The notes under the pieces are model-generated. The model saw only the letters and a list, made by a program, of their open reading frames with translations. It did no database searches and was not told the DNA's origin. This document shows positions 37,736 to 46,428 of a stretch of DNA of 64,000 nucleotides, piece after piece. How positions within the stretch are numbered: position 1 is the first letter of the stretch; each line of letters opens with the position of its first letter. This DNA is from Erythrobacter sanguineus (lineage in GTDB: Bacteria; Pseudomonadota; Alphaproteobacteria; Sphingomonadales; Sphingomonadaceae): contig NZ_FRDF01000010.1 in NCBI RefSeq assembly GCF_900143235.1, positions 78,630 through 142,629 of the forward strand. The letters run 5' to 3'. A program made the translations under genes and the position numbers.

Positions 37736-39022
37736 TTACATGCCCTGCGTGACGGAGGCGATGTTGCCGTTGCCGATCTGGTCGACATTGGACAGGTCGC
37801 CGTGGCCCGACTGGTTCACCGTTGCCGAGTTGTTGTTGCCGGTCTGCACGATGAAGCTGTCCGCCAGCGAACCGCTCTGGGTCACGTCGGCTTCGTTCTC
37901 ATGACCGTCCTGATCGATCTCGGAGAAATTCCCCGAACCCGACTGGTTGACTTCGGCGAGGTTCCCGGAAGTCGGCGGCGCGCCCAGCGTGTTGGTCTGG
38001 CTGATGTCGCTCTCGTTGTCCGAACCCGACTGGGTGACATTGGCCGTCATTCCGTTGGCAGGGCCTCCGTTTGCGGGCGTCGGCCCGTCCTGCAGGATCG
38101 TGCTGGTGTTGAACGAGCCCGACTGGTCGACATCGGCCACCGCATTGTTAGCGCGGCCGGTCTGCGTCACGAAGCTGGTCAGATTGTTGCCGATCTGATC
38201 GACGCTCACCAGGCCGAAATTGGCGCTCTGCGTGACGGTCGAGGCGTTATCGTCGCCGATCTGGTTGATGCCCACACTGGCGAGGCCGAGTGGATCGCCA
38301 ATGTCATTGTCAAAGCCCGGCTGGCTGATGATCGAGCTGTTGCGTTCACCATCCTGAACGACAGCAGCGAAGTTCGACGAACCGCGCTGTTCGGCGGTCG
38401 AGAAGTTTTCCGTGCCGGTCTGGGTGACATTCAGCGTCTGGTCGATGGTCGGGCCACCCGACGGACGACCCTGGAACGAGTTCGAGGTGTTGCTCTCTCC
38501 CGACTGGCTGATGTTGGCGGTCGCCGCATCATTGCGCTGGAGCACGCTGATCGTGTTGTTCTCGCCGGTCTGGCCGGTGGTCGCCGAATTGCTGTTGCCC
38601 GTGTTGAGCGCGGCAATACCCTGCGTGATGGTGGTGGTGTTGCCGCTACCGCTCTGCGATGCGTCGGCGACGTTGGCTTCAAGCAGCGAAGCGCCATCGC
38701 CGGTCTGGTTGATCGTCACCGAGTTGGCGGTGGTGCCGGGCGTGTCGTTGTCCTGATCGACGCTGGCGGTGTTGAAGGTGCCGTCCTGATCGACGGTGGC
38801 GGTGTTGCCGTTCGCGGCGAAGGCACCGATCGTCTCCTGCGTCACCGTGGCGGCATTGTTGTCGCCGTCCTGGTCAATATCGGAGTCGTTGAAGCCCGTC
38901 TGACCGACCGTCGCCGCATTGGCGTTGCCGGTCTGATCGACGTCGGAGGTGCTCTGGGCATAGGCCGGAGCGGCGATGGACAGCGCCAGGATCGAGGCGC
39001 CGGTAAGGATCATCTTCTTCAT
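37736..39022 (-). CDS. Large curlin-repeat protein 4 (CsgA-like)
   Basis: 428 residues. The signal peptide (MKKMILTGASILALSIAAPA, then YAQSTSDVDQ) is followed almost entirely by about 33 curlin-type strands with Gln-x-Gly-x-x-Asn cores: VDQTGNANAATVGQTG, DIDQDGDNNAATVTQ, INQIGDDNASTVTQSA, and ending VTQGM. Acidic DQDGD units are common. E. coli CsgA has ten such strands. The ATG at 39022 has AAGGAA 7 bases upstream; an earlier ATG at 39037 is in frame. The mature chain should form a long beta-solenoid amyloid subunit exported by CsgG. It is most similar to the next upstream gene, with near-identical signal and leader. Confidence 0.88.
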   Translation of the reverse strand: MKKMILTGASILALSIAAPAYAQSTSDVDQTGNANAATVGQTGFNDSDIDQDGDNNAATVTQETIGAFAANGNTATVDQDGTFNTASVDQDNDTPGTTANSVTINQTGDGASLLEANVADASQSGSGNTTTITQGIAALNTGNSNSATTGQTGENNTISVLQRNDAATANISQSGESNTSNSFQGRPSGGPTIDQTLNVTQTGTENFSTAEQRGSSNFAAVVQDGERNSSIISQPGFDNDIGDPLGLASVGINQIGDDNASTVTQSANFGLVSVDQIGNNLTSFVTQTGRANNAVADVDQSGSFNTSTILQDGPTPANGGPANGMTANVTQSGSDNESDISQTNTLGAPPTSGNLAEVNQSGSGNFSEIDQDGHENEADVTQSGSLADSFIVQTGNNNSATVNQSGHGDLSNVDQIGNGNIASVTQGM

Positions 39023-39076
39023 CTCAAGTTCCTTCATGTTTCAGGTTGCTTGCGAATGAACCGTTTGTTCTGCGGT

Positions 39077-39134
39077 CCGGGATCTTGAGGTCCCGGTTGA
39101 AAGCATCCGGGCGGGCCCTTGCGAGCCCGCCCGG
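39077..39134 (-). terminator. Double hairpin between large curlins 3 and 4
   Basis: CCGGGCGGGC / GCCCGCCCGG (39107-39134, 10-bp perfect stem) stands 10 bases past the curlin 3 stop. A second stem CCGGGA / TCCCGG lies at 39077-39096. The flanking sequence is nearly the same as at 40855-40912, so the duplication included the intergenic region. Confidence 0.7.
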
Positions 39135-39144
39135 AGATGTCAGG

Positions 39145-40800
39145 TCAGAAGCCCTGCGTCACAGTGGCGGTGTTGCTGTCGCCCGTCTGAGTGACGGACG
39201 AGTTGTTGAAGTGGCTCGACTGCGTCACGGTGGCGGAGTTGCCCGCGCCGGTCTGAAGGATGGTCGACAGGTTGTCGTCACCCGACTGGGTCACCGAGGC
39301 CGTGTTGTAGAGGCCGCCATCGCCGTTCTGGGTGATGGTGCTGGTGTTGTCGCTACCGGACTGATCGCTCGAGGCGGTGTTCAGGGTGCCGTTCTGGGTG
39401 ATGGTCGATTCGCTGTCGAAGCCGCTCTGCGTGATTGTGGCCGAGCTGAACGACTGGGGGCCAGGGCTGCCGGGACCGCCATTCTGGTCGATTTTGGCGG
39501 TGTTGCCTGACGAACCGGCCAGCTGGCTCACCGTCGCGGTGTCATTGCGAGCGTTCGAATCCTGATTGACATAGGCGAAGCTGTCATCGCCCAGCTGATC
39601 GATATCGACGCTCGAATTGAGGCCGCCCAGCTGGCTGACAAAGGCAAGGTTGCCATTGCCGCCTTGCAGCACGTTGGCATTGAGGCCCGCACCGTCCTGC
39701 AGCACGTCGGACTCGTTGTTGTCACCGGACTGGGTGACGATGGCCGTTGCACCCTTGTTGTCCTGATCGATGTTCGAGTCGTTGTTGAACCCGCTCTGGA
39801 GCACGGTGGCGCTCAGGTTGGAGTCGACGGTGGTCAGACCCTTGTCGTCCTGATCGATGACCGAGTTGTTGTCATCATTCGTCTGCGTCACGCTTGCGAA
39901 GAAGGTGTTCGAGTTCGCGTTGTCGAGCTTCTGGGTGATTTCCGAGGTGTTGGCCCCATCCTGATCGACGATCGCATCCATGTTGTTCGAACCCGCGCCA
40001 TTGGCGGTCTGGGTGATGGTGGAGGTCGCGCCGTTCTGCTGGTCAACGATTGCGTCCAGATCGCCCGTCATGTCACCGTTGAGAGTCTGGAACACGTCCG
40101 AAGTCGAACCGCCGCTCTGGGTCACACGGGCGAAGGCCGAGGGGTTGAAGCCGCTGGTGTCGGTAGCGGTCTGGACAATGTTCGAGGTCGAATCGCTCTG
40201 GATCACCCGGGCATCCATGTTCTTGCCACCGTTCGAGCCGGTCTGCAGGATGTCGGACGTCGCGCCGCCGGTCTGCTCCACGATCGCACGCAGACCGCCG
40301 GTGTAACCCGGACCATTGGAGTTCTGGGTGACCTCCGAATCGTTGTCGTCGCCGGTTTGCGTGACCGAAGCGGTCTGATTGAAGCCACCGCCGGCCGCGA
40401 TCGTCTGATTGATGGTCGATTCGTTGCTGATGCCGTCCTGAACGACGGTCGCATCGGGGTCGAAGCCGGGCGCACCGAAGGTGCCGCCCTGACCCGGCGC
40501 AACGTCAGGATCGACCTGCGTAACGGTCGAGGTGTTGTCGGAGCCCGACTGGGTCACGTCGGCGAGGCTGAGGAACGAGTCCTGATCGATGGTCGAGCTG
40601 TTTCCGGTACCCTCCTGATCGACCAAGGCCGAGTTGCCATCGCCGTTCTGGTCGATGTCCGAGGTGTTGCTGCCGTTCTGCTCGACGGTGGCAGCGTTGC
40701 CGTTGCCGATCTGGTCGACGTCCGAGGTGCTCTGGGCATAGGCCGGAGCGGCGATGGAAAGCGCCAGGATCGAGGCGCCGGTAAGGATTGTCTTTTTCAT
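39145..40800 (-). CDS. Large curlin-repeat protein 3 (CsgA-like)
   Basis: 551 residues. Signal peptide MKKTILTGASILALSIAAPA is almost identical to that of large curlin 4. It carries more than 40 curlin strands, for example VDQIGNGNAATVEQNG, DIDQNGDGNSALVDQEG, VTQSGDDNLSTILQTG, and ends SNTATVTQGF. Irregular insertions of 10-15 residues occur between some strands (around VAPGQGGTFGAPGFDPDA). The ATG at 40800 has AAGGAA upstream. It is part of a tandem series of four; the shared leader and intergenic hairpins show recent duplication with curlin 4. Expected location is the cell surface as fibre subunit. Confidence 0.88.
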   Translation of the reverse strand: MKKTILTGASILALSIAAPAYAQSTSDVDQIGNGNAATVEQNGSNTSDIDQNGDGNSALVDQEGTGNSSTIDQDSFLSLADVTQSGSDNTSTVTQVDPDVAPGQGGTFGAPGFDPDATVVQDGISNESTINQTIAAGGGFNQTASVTQTGDDNDSEVTQNSNGPGYTGGLRAIVEQTGGATSDILQTGSNGGKNMDARVIQSDSTSNIVQTATDTSGFNPSAFARVTQSGGSTSDVFQTLNGDMTGDLDAIVDQQNGATSTITQTANGAGSNNMDAIVDQDGANTSEITQKLDNANSNTFFASVTQTNDDNNSVIDQDDKGLTTVDSNLSATVLQSGFNNDSNIDQDNKGATAIVTQSGDNNESDVLQDGAGLNANVLQGGNGNLAFVSQLGGLNSSVDIDQLGDDSFAYVNQDSNARNDTATVSQLAGSSGNTAKIDQNGGPGSPGPQSFSSATITQSGFDSESTITQNGTLNTASSDQSGSDNTSTITQNGDGGLYNTASVTQSGDDNLSTILQTGAGNSATVTQSSHFNNSSVTQTGDSNTATVTQGF

Positions 40801-40857
40801 TTCAAGTTCCTTCATGTTTCAGGTTGGCTTGCGACTTGAACGAATTGTTCTGCGATC

Positions 40858-40912
40858 CGGGATCTTGAGGCCCCGGCTGAAATCTCCGGGCGGACCAGCG
40901 TGGCCCGCCCGG
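40858..40912 (-). terminator. Double hairpin between large curlins 2 and 3
   Basis: CCGGGCGG / CCGCCCGG (40886-40912) follows the curlin 2 stop by 10 bases. A second stem CCGGG / CCCGG lies at 40858-40877. No U tract. Confidence 0.65.
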
Positions 40913-40922
40913 CAAGCTTGTG

Positions 40923-42692
40923 TCAGAAGCCCTGCGTGACAGTCACCGAACCGCCGGTGCCGAGCTGATTGATGGTCGACATGTTGTTGTCGCTCGTCTG
41001 GGTCACGCTCGCGGTGTTGAGCGAACCGCTCTGCAGGATGTCCGAGGTGTTGCCGTTACCGGTCTGCGAGACATCCGAGGTGTTGTCGTTGCCTGACTGG
41101 GTCAGCAGCGCGGTGTTGAGCGAACCGTCCTGGAATACCTCCGAACCATTGTCGGCGCCCGACTGGTTGACGGTGGCGGTATTGGTGGCCCCGGCGATCG
41201 AACCGATCTGCTCGATCGTGCTGCCGTTGTTCGGGCCGCTCTGGTTGACGTTGGCCAGACCGGCAAAGCCGCTCTGCGTTACTTCGGATTCGTTGTCAGC
41301 ACCCGACTGCGTCACGTTGGCGATGTTGAACTGGTGGGCCAGCCCACCGGTCTGCGTGACCACCGAACTCGAGCCATCTGACCCCGTCAGCTGGTCGATG
41401 AAGGCCGAATTGCTGCGGCCCGACTGGGTGATTTCCGAAGTGGTGTCATTGCCTTCCTGAAACACGTCGGCCGAGTTGGTGAGACCCGTTTGGCCGATGG
41501 TCGACGCATTGTCGTCACCGGTCTGCAGCACATTGATCAGCAGGTTGTTCGAACCGTTTTGCGTCGCCTCGCTGGCGTTGCCATTGCCGCTTTGGGTGAT
41601 GGTCGCGGTCGCATATTTGTTCAGCTGGGTCAGGTCCGACGTGTTGTTGTCACCGGTCTGGTTGACAGTCGCTGTCAGGCCCTCGTCGGCAAAGGCATTG
41701 ACCCCGCCGAAGTCGCTCTGGCTGACGTTCGAGGTGTTCCCGTCGCCGCGCTGGGTGACAGTCGTCAGGAAGGTGTTCGAATTGGCCAGCTCGAAGGTCT
41801 GGTTGATGGTCGAGGTGTTGTCGCCATCCTGATCGACGATCGCGTCCTGGGTCACCGAAGCGGCGCCATTGGCCGTCTGGTTGACGGTCGAGGTTGCCCC
41901 GTTGCGCTGCAGAACCGAAGCGAACAGGTCGCCGCCGCCCGCGCCGTTGACCGTCTGGTTGACGTTCGAACCCGAACCGCCCGCCTGATTGACCACCGCG
42001 CGCAGCGACGGGTTGTTCGGCACGGTCGAGGCGTTGCCGGTCTGGATCACGCTTGAGGTTGAATCGTCCTGCGTCACTTCGGCGCGGAAAGCCTGGGCAC
42101 GGTTGTTCGCAATCTGGGTCACGAGCGAGTCGGCCCCGTTGCTCTGGTTCACGAAAGCGCGCAGTGTGCCGGTGAAGCCCGGGCCGTTGGCTTCCTGTGT
42201 GATGCTGGAGATGTTGTCGTCACCGTTCTGGTTGTTGTTAGCGACCAGGTTAAAGCTGCCCACCACGTTGGTCTGGCTGATCGACGAATCGTTCCCGTTG
42301 CCCTGCTGATTGATGCGGGCCTCAGGGTCTGCGTCGAGCGGCTGAAGCGTGTCCCTGTCCGATGCGTCGTTCTGCGTAACGTTGGCGATGTTGTCGTCGC
42401 CGTTCTGGACCACGTCGATGAGGCCCTCGATTGAGGTCTGGTCGATGGTCGTAGTGTTGCTGTTGCCGGTCTGCAGGACGCCTGCAGTCCCGTCAGTGCC
42501 GTCCTGCCCGATGGTGACAATGTTGCTGTCACCATCCTGATCAACATCTGACTCATTGCCCGAGCCGTTCTGGGTGACCGTGGCGCCGTTGCCGTTGCCT
42601 GTCTGGTCAATGTCGGAGATATTCTGCGCAAAAGTAGGCGCGGCGATGGCAAGAGCCACCATCGAAACGCCGGTGATGAGAATGTTCTTCAT
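40923..42692 (-). CDS. Large curlin-repeat protein 2 (CsgA-like)
   Basis: 589 residues, the largest of the set. Signal peptide MKNILITGVSMVALAIAAPT (cleavage after FAQ), then about 45 curlin-type strands: IDQTGNGNGATVTQNG, VDQDGDSNIVTIGQDG, VNQTGDNNTSDLTQ, VSQTGNGNTSDILQSG, ending GSVTVTQGF. A middle section (residues about 150-330) has more degenerate repeats and larger spacers. All repeat ladders lack aromatic residues, unlike some curlins. GGAATTGAACC precedes the ATG. At roughly four times CsgA length, a single chain could span many solenoid turns. Confidence 0.88.
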   Translation of the reverse strand: MKNILITGVSMVALAIAAPTFAQNISDIDQTGNGNGATVTQNGSGNESDVDQDGDSNIVTIGQDGTDGTAGVLQTGNSNTTTIDQTSIEGLIDVVQNGDDNIANVTQNDASDRDTLQPLDADPEARINQQGNGNDSSISQTNVVGSFNLVANNNQNGDDNISSITQEANGPGFTGTLRAFVNQSNGADSLVTQIANNRAQAFRAEVTQDDSTSSVIQTGNASTVPNNPSLRAVVNQAGGSGSNVNQTVNGAGGGDLFASVLQRNGATSTVNQTANGAASVTQDAIVDQDGDNTSTINQTFELANSNTFLTTVTQRGDGNTSNVSQSDFGGVNAFADEGLTATVNQTGDNNTSDLTQLNKYATATITQSGNGNASEATQNGSNNLLINVLQTGDDNASTIGQTGLTNSADVFQEGNDTTSEITQSGRSNSAFIDQLTGSDGSSSVVTQTGGLAHQFNIANVTQSGADNESEVTQSGFAGLANVNQSGPNNGSTIEQIGSIAGATNTATVNQSGADNGSEVFQDGSLNTALLTQSGNDNTSDVSQTGNGNTSDILQSGSLNTASVTQTSDNNMSTINQLGTGGSVTVTQGF

Positions 42693-42773
42693 GGTTCAAT
42701 TCCTCAAAGCTGTGCTTTTTTCTGCCGGTCCGGGGTGAGCCCAGCGCCCGCTCACTCACCCGCCCGGCGCGGA

Positions 42774-42794
42774 AGAGGGCCCCCAAGGCCCTCT
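42774..42794 (-). terminator. Hairpin between large curlins 1 and 2
   Basis: AGAGGGC / GCCCTCT with a 7-base loop, 14 bases past the stop of large curlin 1. Same placement as the other inter-curlin hairpins, but unrelated in sequence. Confidence 0.6.
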
Positions 42795-42808
42795 CCGCTA
42801 TGCGCGCG

Positions 42809-44284
42809 TTACGGTATGTTCTGGCTGACGATGGCGGAGTTGCCGTTGCCGATCTGGGTGACGTCGGACATGTCGCCGTTGCCGCCCTGGCTGACATTGG
42901 CGATGTTGCTGTTGCCCGACTGGCTGATGATGGACTCGTTGCCGATCCCGCCATCGATCTGCAGCAGCGTGGCGAGGTTGTTGTCGCCATTCTGCTCGAC
43001 GGTGGATTCGCCATCGTCGCCGTTCTGGGTGACGTTGGCGGTGTTGCCGTCGCTCGCCGCACCGGTCAGAACGAAGAAGTTGCCGTCAGTTCCCTGCAGG
43101 ATCGACGAACTATTGCCGTTGCCGTTCTGGGTGAGGCTGGCGGTCTGGTTCTCGCCGACCTGGATGATACCGGCCGGGCCAGCCCGGTTGCCGGAGCTGT
43201 TGCCGTCACCGATCTGGGTGATGCTGGCGACCTGGTTGCGGCCATACTGGGCGATCGCGGCTTCGTTGCCGTTACCCGTCTGGCTGACCGAGGCGCTCTG
43301 GTTCTCGTTGAGGACCGGCAGGGTAAAGGGGCCGAAGAGCCCATTGAACTGCTGGCTCGCGGCGTTCTGGGTTACGGTCGATTCATTGTCGTCGCCCTGC
43401 TGGTTGACGGTCACGTCCGAACCGTTGGCGATGCCGGTGACTTCGGAATCGTTCTCGATGCCGTTCTGGGTGACATCGATCGTCGACGCGCCGGCGATCT
43501 GATCAACCACCGAGAGGTTGTCTGTGCCATCCTGGTCGACATCAACCGACGCGAGGCTGGCGGACTGGGTCACGTCGCTATCGTTGCGGGTGCCGTTCTG
43601 GCTGACGGTGATGGCCGCGCCCGAGCCGGTCTGGTCGATGAACGAGTCATTGTCCTCGCCGTCCTGCGTGACCGTCACGCCCGCCAGAGAACCGCTCTGG
43701 GTCACGGTTGAGATGTTGGTCTGGCCGTCCTGAATCACCGTCACGGTCGCACCGCTGCCGCTCTGGTCGACGAAGGAATCGTTACCTTCCGCAGAACCGT
43801 CTGAATTGCTTTGGGTTACCGCCACCGAAGCGAGATTGCCCGACTGTGTCACCGCGCTGTCGTTCTGGTTGCCGGTCTGGATCACGCTGGTGATGGCCAG
43901 GTTCGCGTCCTGGCTGACACCCGAGATGTTGCCGGTGCCGTTCTGGGTGACTTCGACAGCGCTGAAATCGCCTTCCTGCGTCACGTCGCTGTCGTTGCCT
44001 TCGCCTTCCTGCTCGACGTCGGCAGTGTTGTTCGACGAACCCACTACCTGCAGGATGGTCGACGTGTTGGCATCACCCGCAGTGCTGATCTGGGTCACGT
44101 TGGCAGTATTGTCGCTGCCGTCCTGATCGATGTCGCTGGTGTTGGTGCCCGCCCCGCTCTGATCGACAGTGGCGGTCTCGGCGACGCCGGTCTGTTCGAC
44201 ATCGGAGGTGTTGGATTGCGCCATGGCAGCCCCTGCAAGCGACAGAGCCAGTACGGATACGCCGGTCTTGATGATCGTTTTCAT
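42809..44284 (-). CDS. Large curlin-repeat protein 1 (CsgA-like)
   Basis: 491 residues. Signal peptide MKTIIKTGVSVLALSLAGAA (cleavage after MAQ), then about 38 curlin strands such as VEQTGVAETATVDQSG, IDQDGSDNTANVTQ, VTQEGDFSAVEVTQNG, VTQIGNGNSAIVSQNIP. The repeat pattern is the most regular in the first half. GAGGGAAA lies 7 bases before the ATG at 44284. First of the four in transcription order, behind a 447-base gap from csgG that should hold its own promoter. It differs most from the other three in signal and end sequence. Confidence 0.88.
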   Translation of the reverse strand: MKTIIKTGVSVLALSLAGAAMAQSNTSDVEQTGVAETATVDQSGAGTNTSDIDQDGSDNTANVTQISTAGDANTSTILQVVGSSNNTADVEQEGEGNDSDVTQEGDFSAVEVTQNGTGNISGVSQDANLAITSVIQTGNQNDSAVTQSGNLASVAVTQSNSDGSAEGNDSFVDQSGSGATVTVIQDGQTNISTVTQSGSLAGVTVTQDGEDNDSFIDQTGSGAAITVSQNGTRNDSDVTQSASLASVDVDQDGTDNLSVVDQIAGASTIDVTQNGIENDSEVTGIANGSDVTVNQQGDDNESTVTQNAASQQFNGLFGPFTLPVLNENQSASVSQTGNGNEAAIAQYGRNQVASITQIGDGNSSGNRAGPAGIIQVGENQTASLTQNGNGNSSSILQGTDGNFFVLTGAASDGNTANVTQNGDDGESTVEQNGDNNLATLLQIDGGIGNESIISQSGNSNIANVSQGGNGDMSDVTQIGNGNSAIVSQNIP

Positions 44285-44731
44285 TGCTCGTTTCCCTCTA
44301 TAAACCACTGAAAATAAGATTTTTCGTGGCCTCGCATGCGTTTGTGCGCTGCGGGGTCCATGAAATTCTGGATGTGATGAGCTTGCCGCGCCCCCTGAAA
44401 AGCGGGGCTGGGAAGGGTGACGCTGCCGCGCTTTCCCGTGTCGCTATAACCCCACGCGGGCGCAGGGCATGCGCCTTGTCCATGGGACTCGAAGGGTGGG
44501 GTAGTAAACCAAGCTCGGTATTCATTGTTGCATCCGCCCATCTGATAGGCGATACCGAGCGTTGGCCACGGCGCGATGAGACGCCGGGCTACTAGGTGAT
44601 CGCATACCTTTTCCTCGCGCGCATCGGAGTGGCAGCTCCTTTGCGTGCTTATTTTTTGCGGCCCAACGGCGCTTTAGGCGCTCTCTGGTTTATCCCGTCC
44701 GGCTGGCAGGCCGACCGGAAATTCATTCACT
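44285..44731. promoter_or_regulatory. Intergenic region upstream of the curlin series
   Basis: 447 bases without a gene, between csgG and large curlin 1. Contains the inverted repeat ACCCCAC (44449-44455) and GTGGGGT (44496-44502), a possible regulator site, and GC-rich symmetry near 44395-44415. A separate promoter for the fibre subunits is likely here. Confidence 0.45.
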
Positions 44732-45706
44732 TTACGAACCGTCGCGTTTGCTCTCGTCCCGGTCCGCATCGATAATTGTCATCGCGGTCAGCGAGCCTGC
44801 GCGCTTGACCGCCTTCTGAATATCACTGGCATCGTAGACACCGTCGCGCTCGGCGCGATAGGCTGCGAGCAACTGCTGCGCGGTCGACATGTCCTCAAAC
44901 CGCCAAAGGTCGAGTTCCACCCCTTCGAGCACCAGGCCATAAACGGCCTTCTCGATCGCCTGCTGCAACGCCACCTGATCAGGTTCGTTGGAAGTGATCC
45001 CCGCCTCTGCCTCAAGCAGTTCGCGGAACGCCACGAATTTGAAGGCGCTTGCCCCCAGCGCCTGGCTGGCAATCGTCTTGGAGGTGGTGATGTTGGCCAG
45101 CACCTCGCCCGTGCGGACAGATACCGCGCGCAGATAGACTGTTACCGTGTCCTGACGATACTCGGTACGCGCGCCGATGCCGAGAAAGGCTGCGCCTGCA
45201 CCGCCCGTTACCGTGTTGGTATCATAACCCACGATCCCGCCTTCCAGCAGCACGCCGGCAAACAGCAATGCGGGGAGGGCGTTGGGATCAATGTCTTGTT
45301 CGCCGAGATAGCGCTTGCGCATCTCGCCAATGATCTGGCGTTCGCGCAGCAGGTTATCCAGCCGTTCGCGCTCGACCACGGTGAACCAGCTGCGATTGCC
45401 TGCGTCCTGCAATGCCTTGACCAGCATCGCACTGGCGCCTTGCGTCACGGCGCGGGACAAGGTCTGGCCAACATCGCTCGGTTTGAACTGGCCGGTCTGG
45501 TCGGTGAAGCCATAGACTGCAATCGCGACCTGCCGCTGCGGGCCCGGAAGCTGATGCAGCAGATTCTGGGTCTGGGTCTTCTTCGGGAAATAGGCCAGAC
45601 TGGTGGCGGTCGCCACCGAGTTGCGTCCGTCCTGCGGCATGCTCATGCAGCCCGTAAGGGCGACAGCGGCCATGCCTGCGAAAATCGAGGAAAGCGGGAA
45701 ACGCAT
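44732..45706 (-). CDS. csgG: Curli secretion channel CsgG
   Basis: 324-residue outer-membrane lipoprotein forming the nonameric curli export pore. Signal MRFPLSSIFAGMAAVALTGC with the lipobox Cys at 20. CsgG blocks follow: RQVAIAVYGFTDQTGQFKPSD, FTVVERERLDNLLRERQI, LLFAGVLLEGGIVGYDTNT, GIGARTEYRQDTVTVYLRAV and VRTGEVLANITTSKTI. Then comes a helical end FRFE-like segment (WRFEDMSTAQQLLAAYR). The ATG at 45706 has GAGG 8 bases upstream; a longer start at 45775 would overlap csgF. It starts 10 bases after csgF, so the two are co-transcribed. Confidence 0.93.
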   Translation of the reverse strand: MRFPLSSIFAGMAAVALTGCMSMPQDGRNSVATATSLAYFPKKTQTQNLLHQLPGPQRQVAIAVYGFTDQTGQFKPSDVGQTLSRAVTQGASAMLVKALQDAGNRSWFTVVERERLDNLLRERQIIGEMRKRYLGEQDIDPNALPALLFAGVLLEGGIVGYDTNTVTGGAGAAFLGIGARTEYRQDTVTVYLRAVSVRTGEVLANITTSKTIASQALGASAFKFVAFRELLEAEAGITSNEPDQVALQQAIEKAVYGLVLEGVELDLWRFEDMSTAQQLLAAYRAERDGVYDASDIQKAVKRAGSLTAMTIIDADRDESKRDGS

Positions 45707-45716
45707 CAATCTGACC

Positions 45717-46136
45717 TCAATCCACCTCGATGAAGAGCGGCACGACGATGCGGGTTTCCTCACCACTTCCATCATTTCGGATGATCAGCGTGACTTCATC
45801 AAGCGAGCGAAAGAATTCGATCGTCTGGCCGCCAAAGCTGATGGTGCCCTGTTCCTGTGGGTTGTCACCGAAGATCGCATCGACGATCTGCGAGGACAGT
45901 GCCGAAAGCAGGCGGGACTGGAGCTGTCGGGCGAAGATATCGGCCTGGGAATTGGTCGAAGTCGAGCGCGGGTCGCGGGTGTTGTTGTTGGCGTTCGCGA
46001 CACCCAGCACATGGTTCGAATTGAACGGGTTGCCGCCGAAGGTCGGGCTGATCGGACGATGCACCAGATCCTGTGCCGCGACAGGCGCCGCAGCAACGAC
46101 CATAGCTGCCATAAGGCAAGCTTTCACAAACGACAT
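45717..46136 (-). CDS. csgF: Curli assembly factor CsgF
   Basis: 139 residues. Signal peptide MSFVKACLMAAMVVAAAPVA, then the CsgF N-terminal segment that plugs into the CsgG barrel: QDLVHRPISPTFGGNPFNSN followed by HVLGVANANN. A helical neck (DIFARQLQSRLLSALSSQIV) and a C-terminal beta head (GTISFGGQTIEFFRSLDEVTLIIRN) complete it. Length matches E. coli CsgF. The ATG at 46136 is preceded by GGGAGGGG; a longer start at 46193 lacks a signal. First gene of the csgFG pair. Confidence 0.9.
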   Translation of the reverse strand: MSFVKACLMAAMVVAAAPVAAQDLVHRPISPTFGGNPFNSNHVLGVANANNNTRDPRSTSTNSQADIFARQLQSRLLSALSSQIVDAIFGDNPQEQGTISFGGQTIEFFRSLDEVTLIIRNDGSGEETRIVVPLFIEVD

Positions 46137-46228
46137 GATACCCCTCCCATTACCAAGGAACGTCTGAATCGAGCTTTTGCCCTTCTTTGGCATTCGAAGC
46201 CTGTTCGACTCGGCGACTCGGTAAGGGA

Positions 46229-46256
46229 ATGTTAGGCGTTATTAACAGTGTGTAAA
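46229..46256 (-). promoter_or_regulatory. Candidate promoter of csgFG
   Basis: On the minus strand TTTACA, 16 bases, TAACAT, about 90 bases before the csgF start, in the AT-rich part of the 292-base gap after rplL. Found by eye only. Confidence 0.4.
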
Positions 46257-46367
46257 GTAACTTTGGCGAGACATATCCGGAATCGTCCTTTTCCTAGACA
46301 GTTGCAAACCGTGCATTAAATTTGCTCTGCGAGAGTCATGCGGCGTCGTGCCGGTCGGGGTAACGAC

Positions 46368-46397
46368 AAAAAAGGCGGCGCCGTTGCGGGCGCCGCC
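46368..46397 (-). terminator. Intrinsic terminator after rplL
   Basis: GGCGGCGCC / GGCGCCGCC 9-bp stem with a 6-base loop followed on the minus strand by six T, 31 bases past the rplL stop. Confidence 0.9.
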
Positions 46398-46428
46398 TTC
46401 ATTGGTCGACCGGTATGGTCGGAAAGAC

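Noticed and set aside
37298..39088. Long plus-strand open frames antisense to the curlin genes (also 39664-40839 and 42735-43711)
   Set aside because: Their Val/Gly/Asp/Arg-rich repeats are the mirror of the curlin repeat codons. The minus strand has signal peptides, ribosome sites and family repeats.
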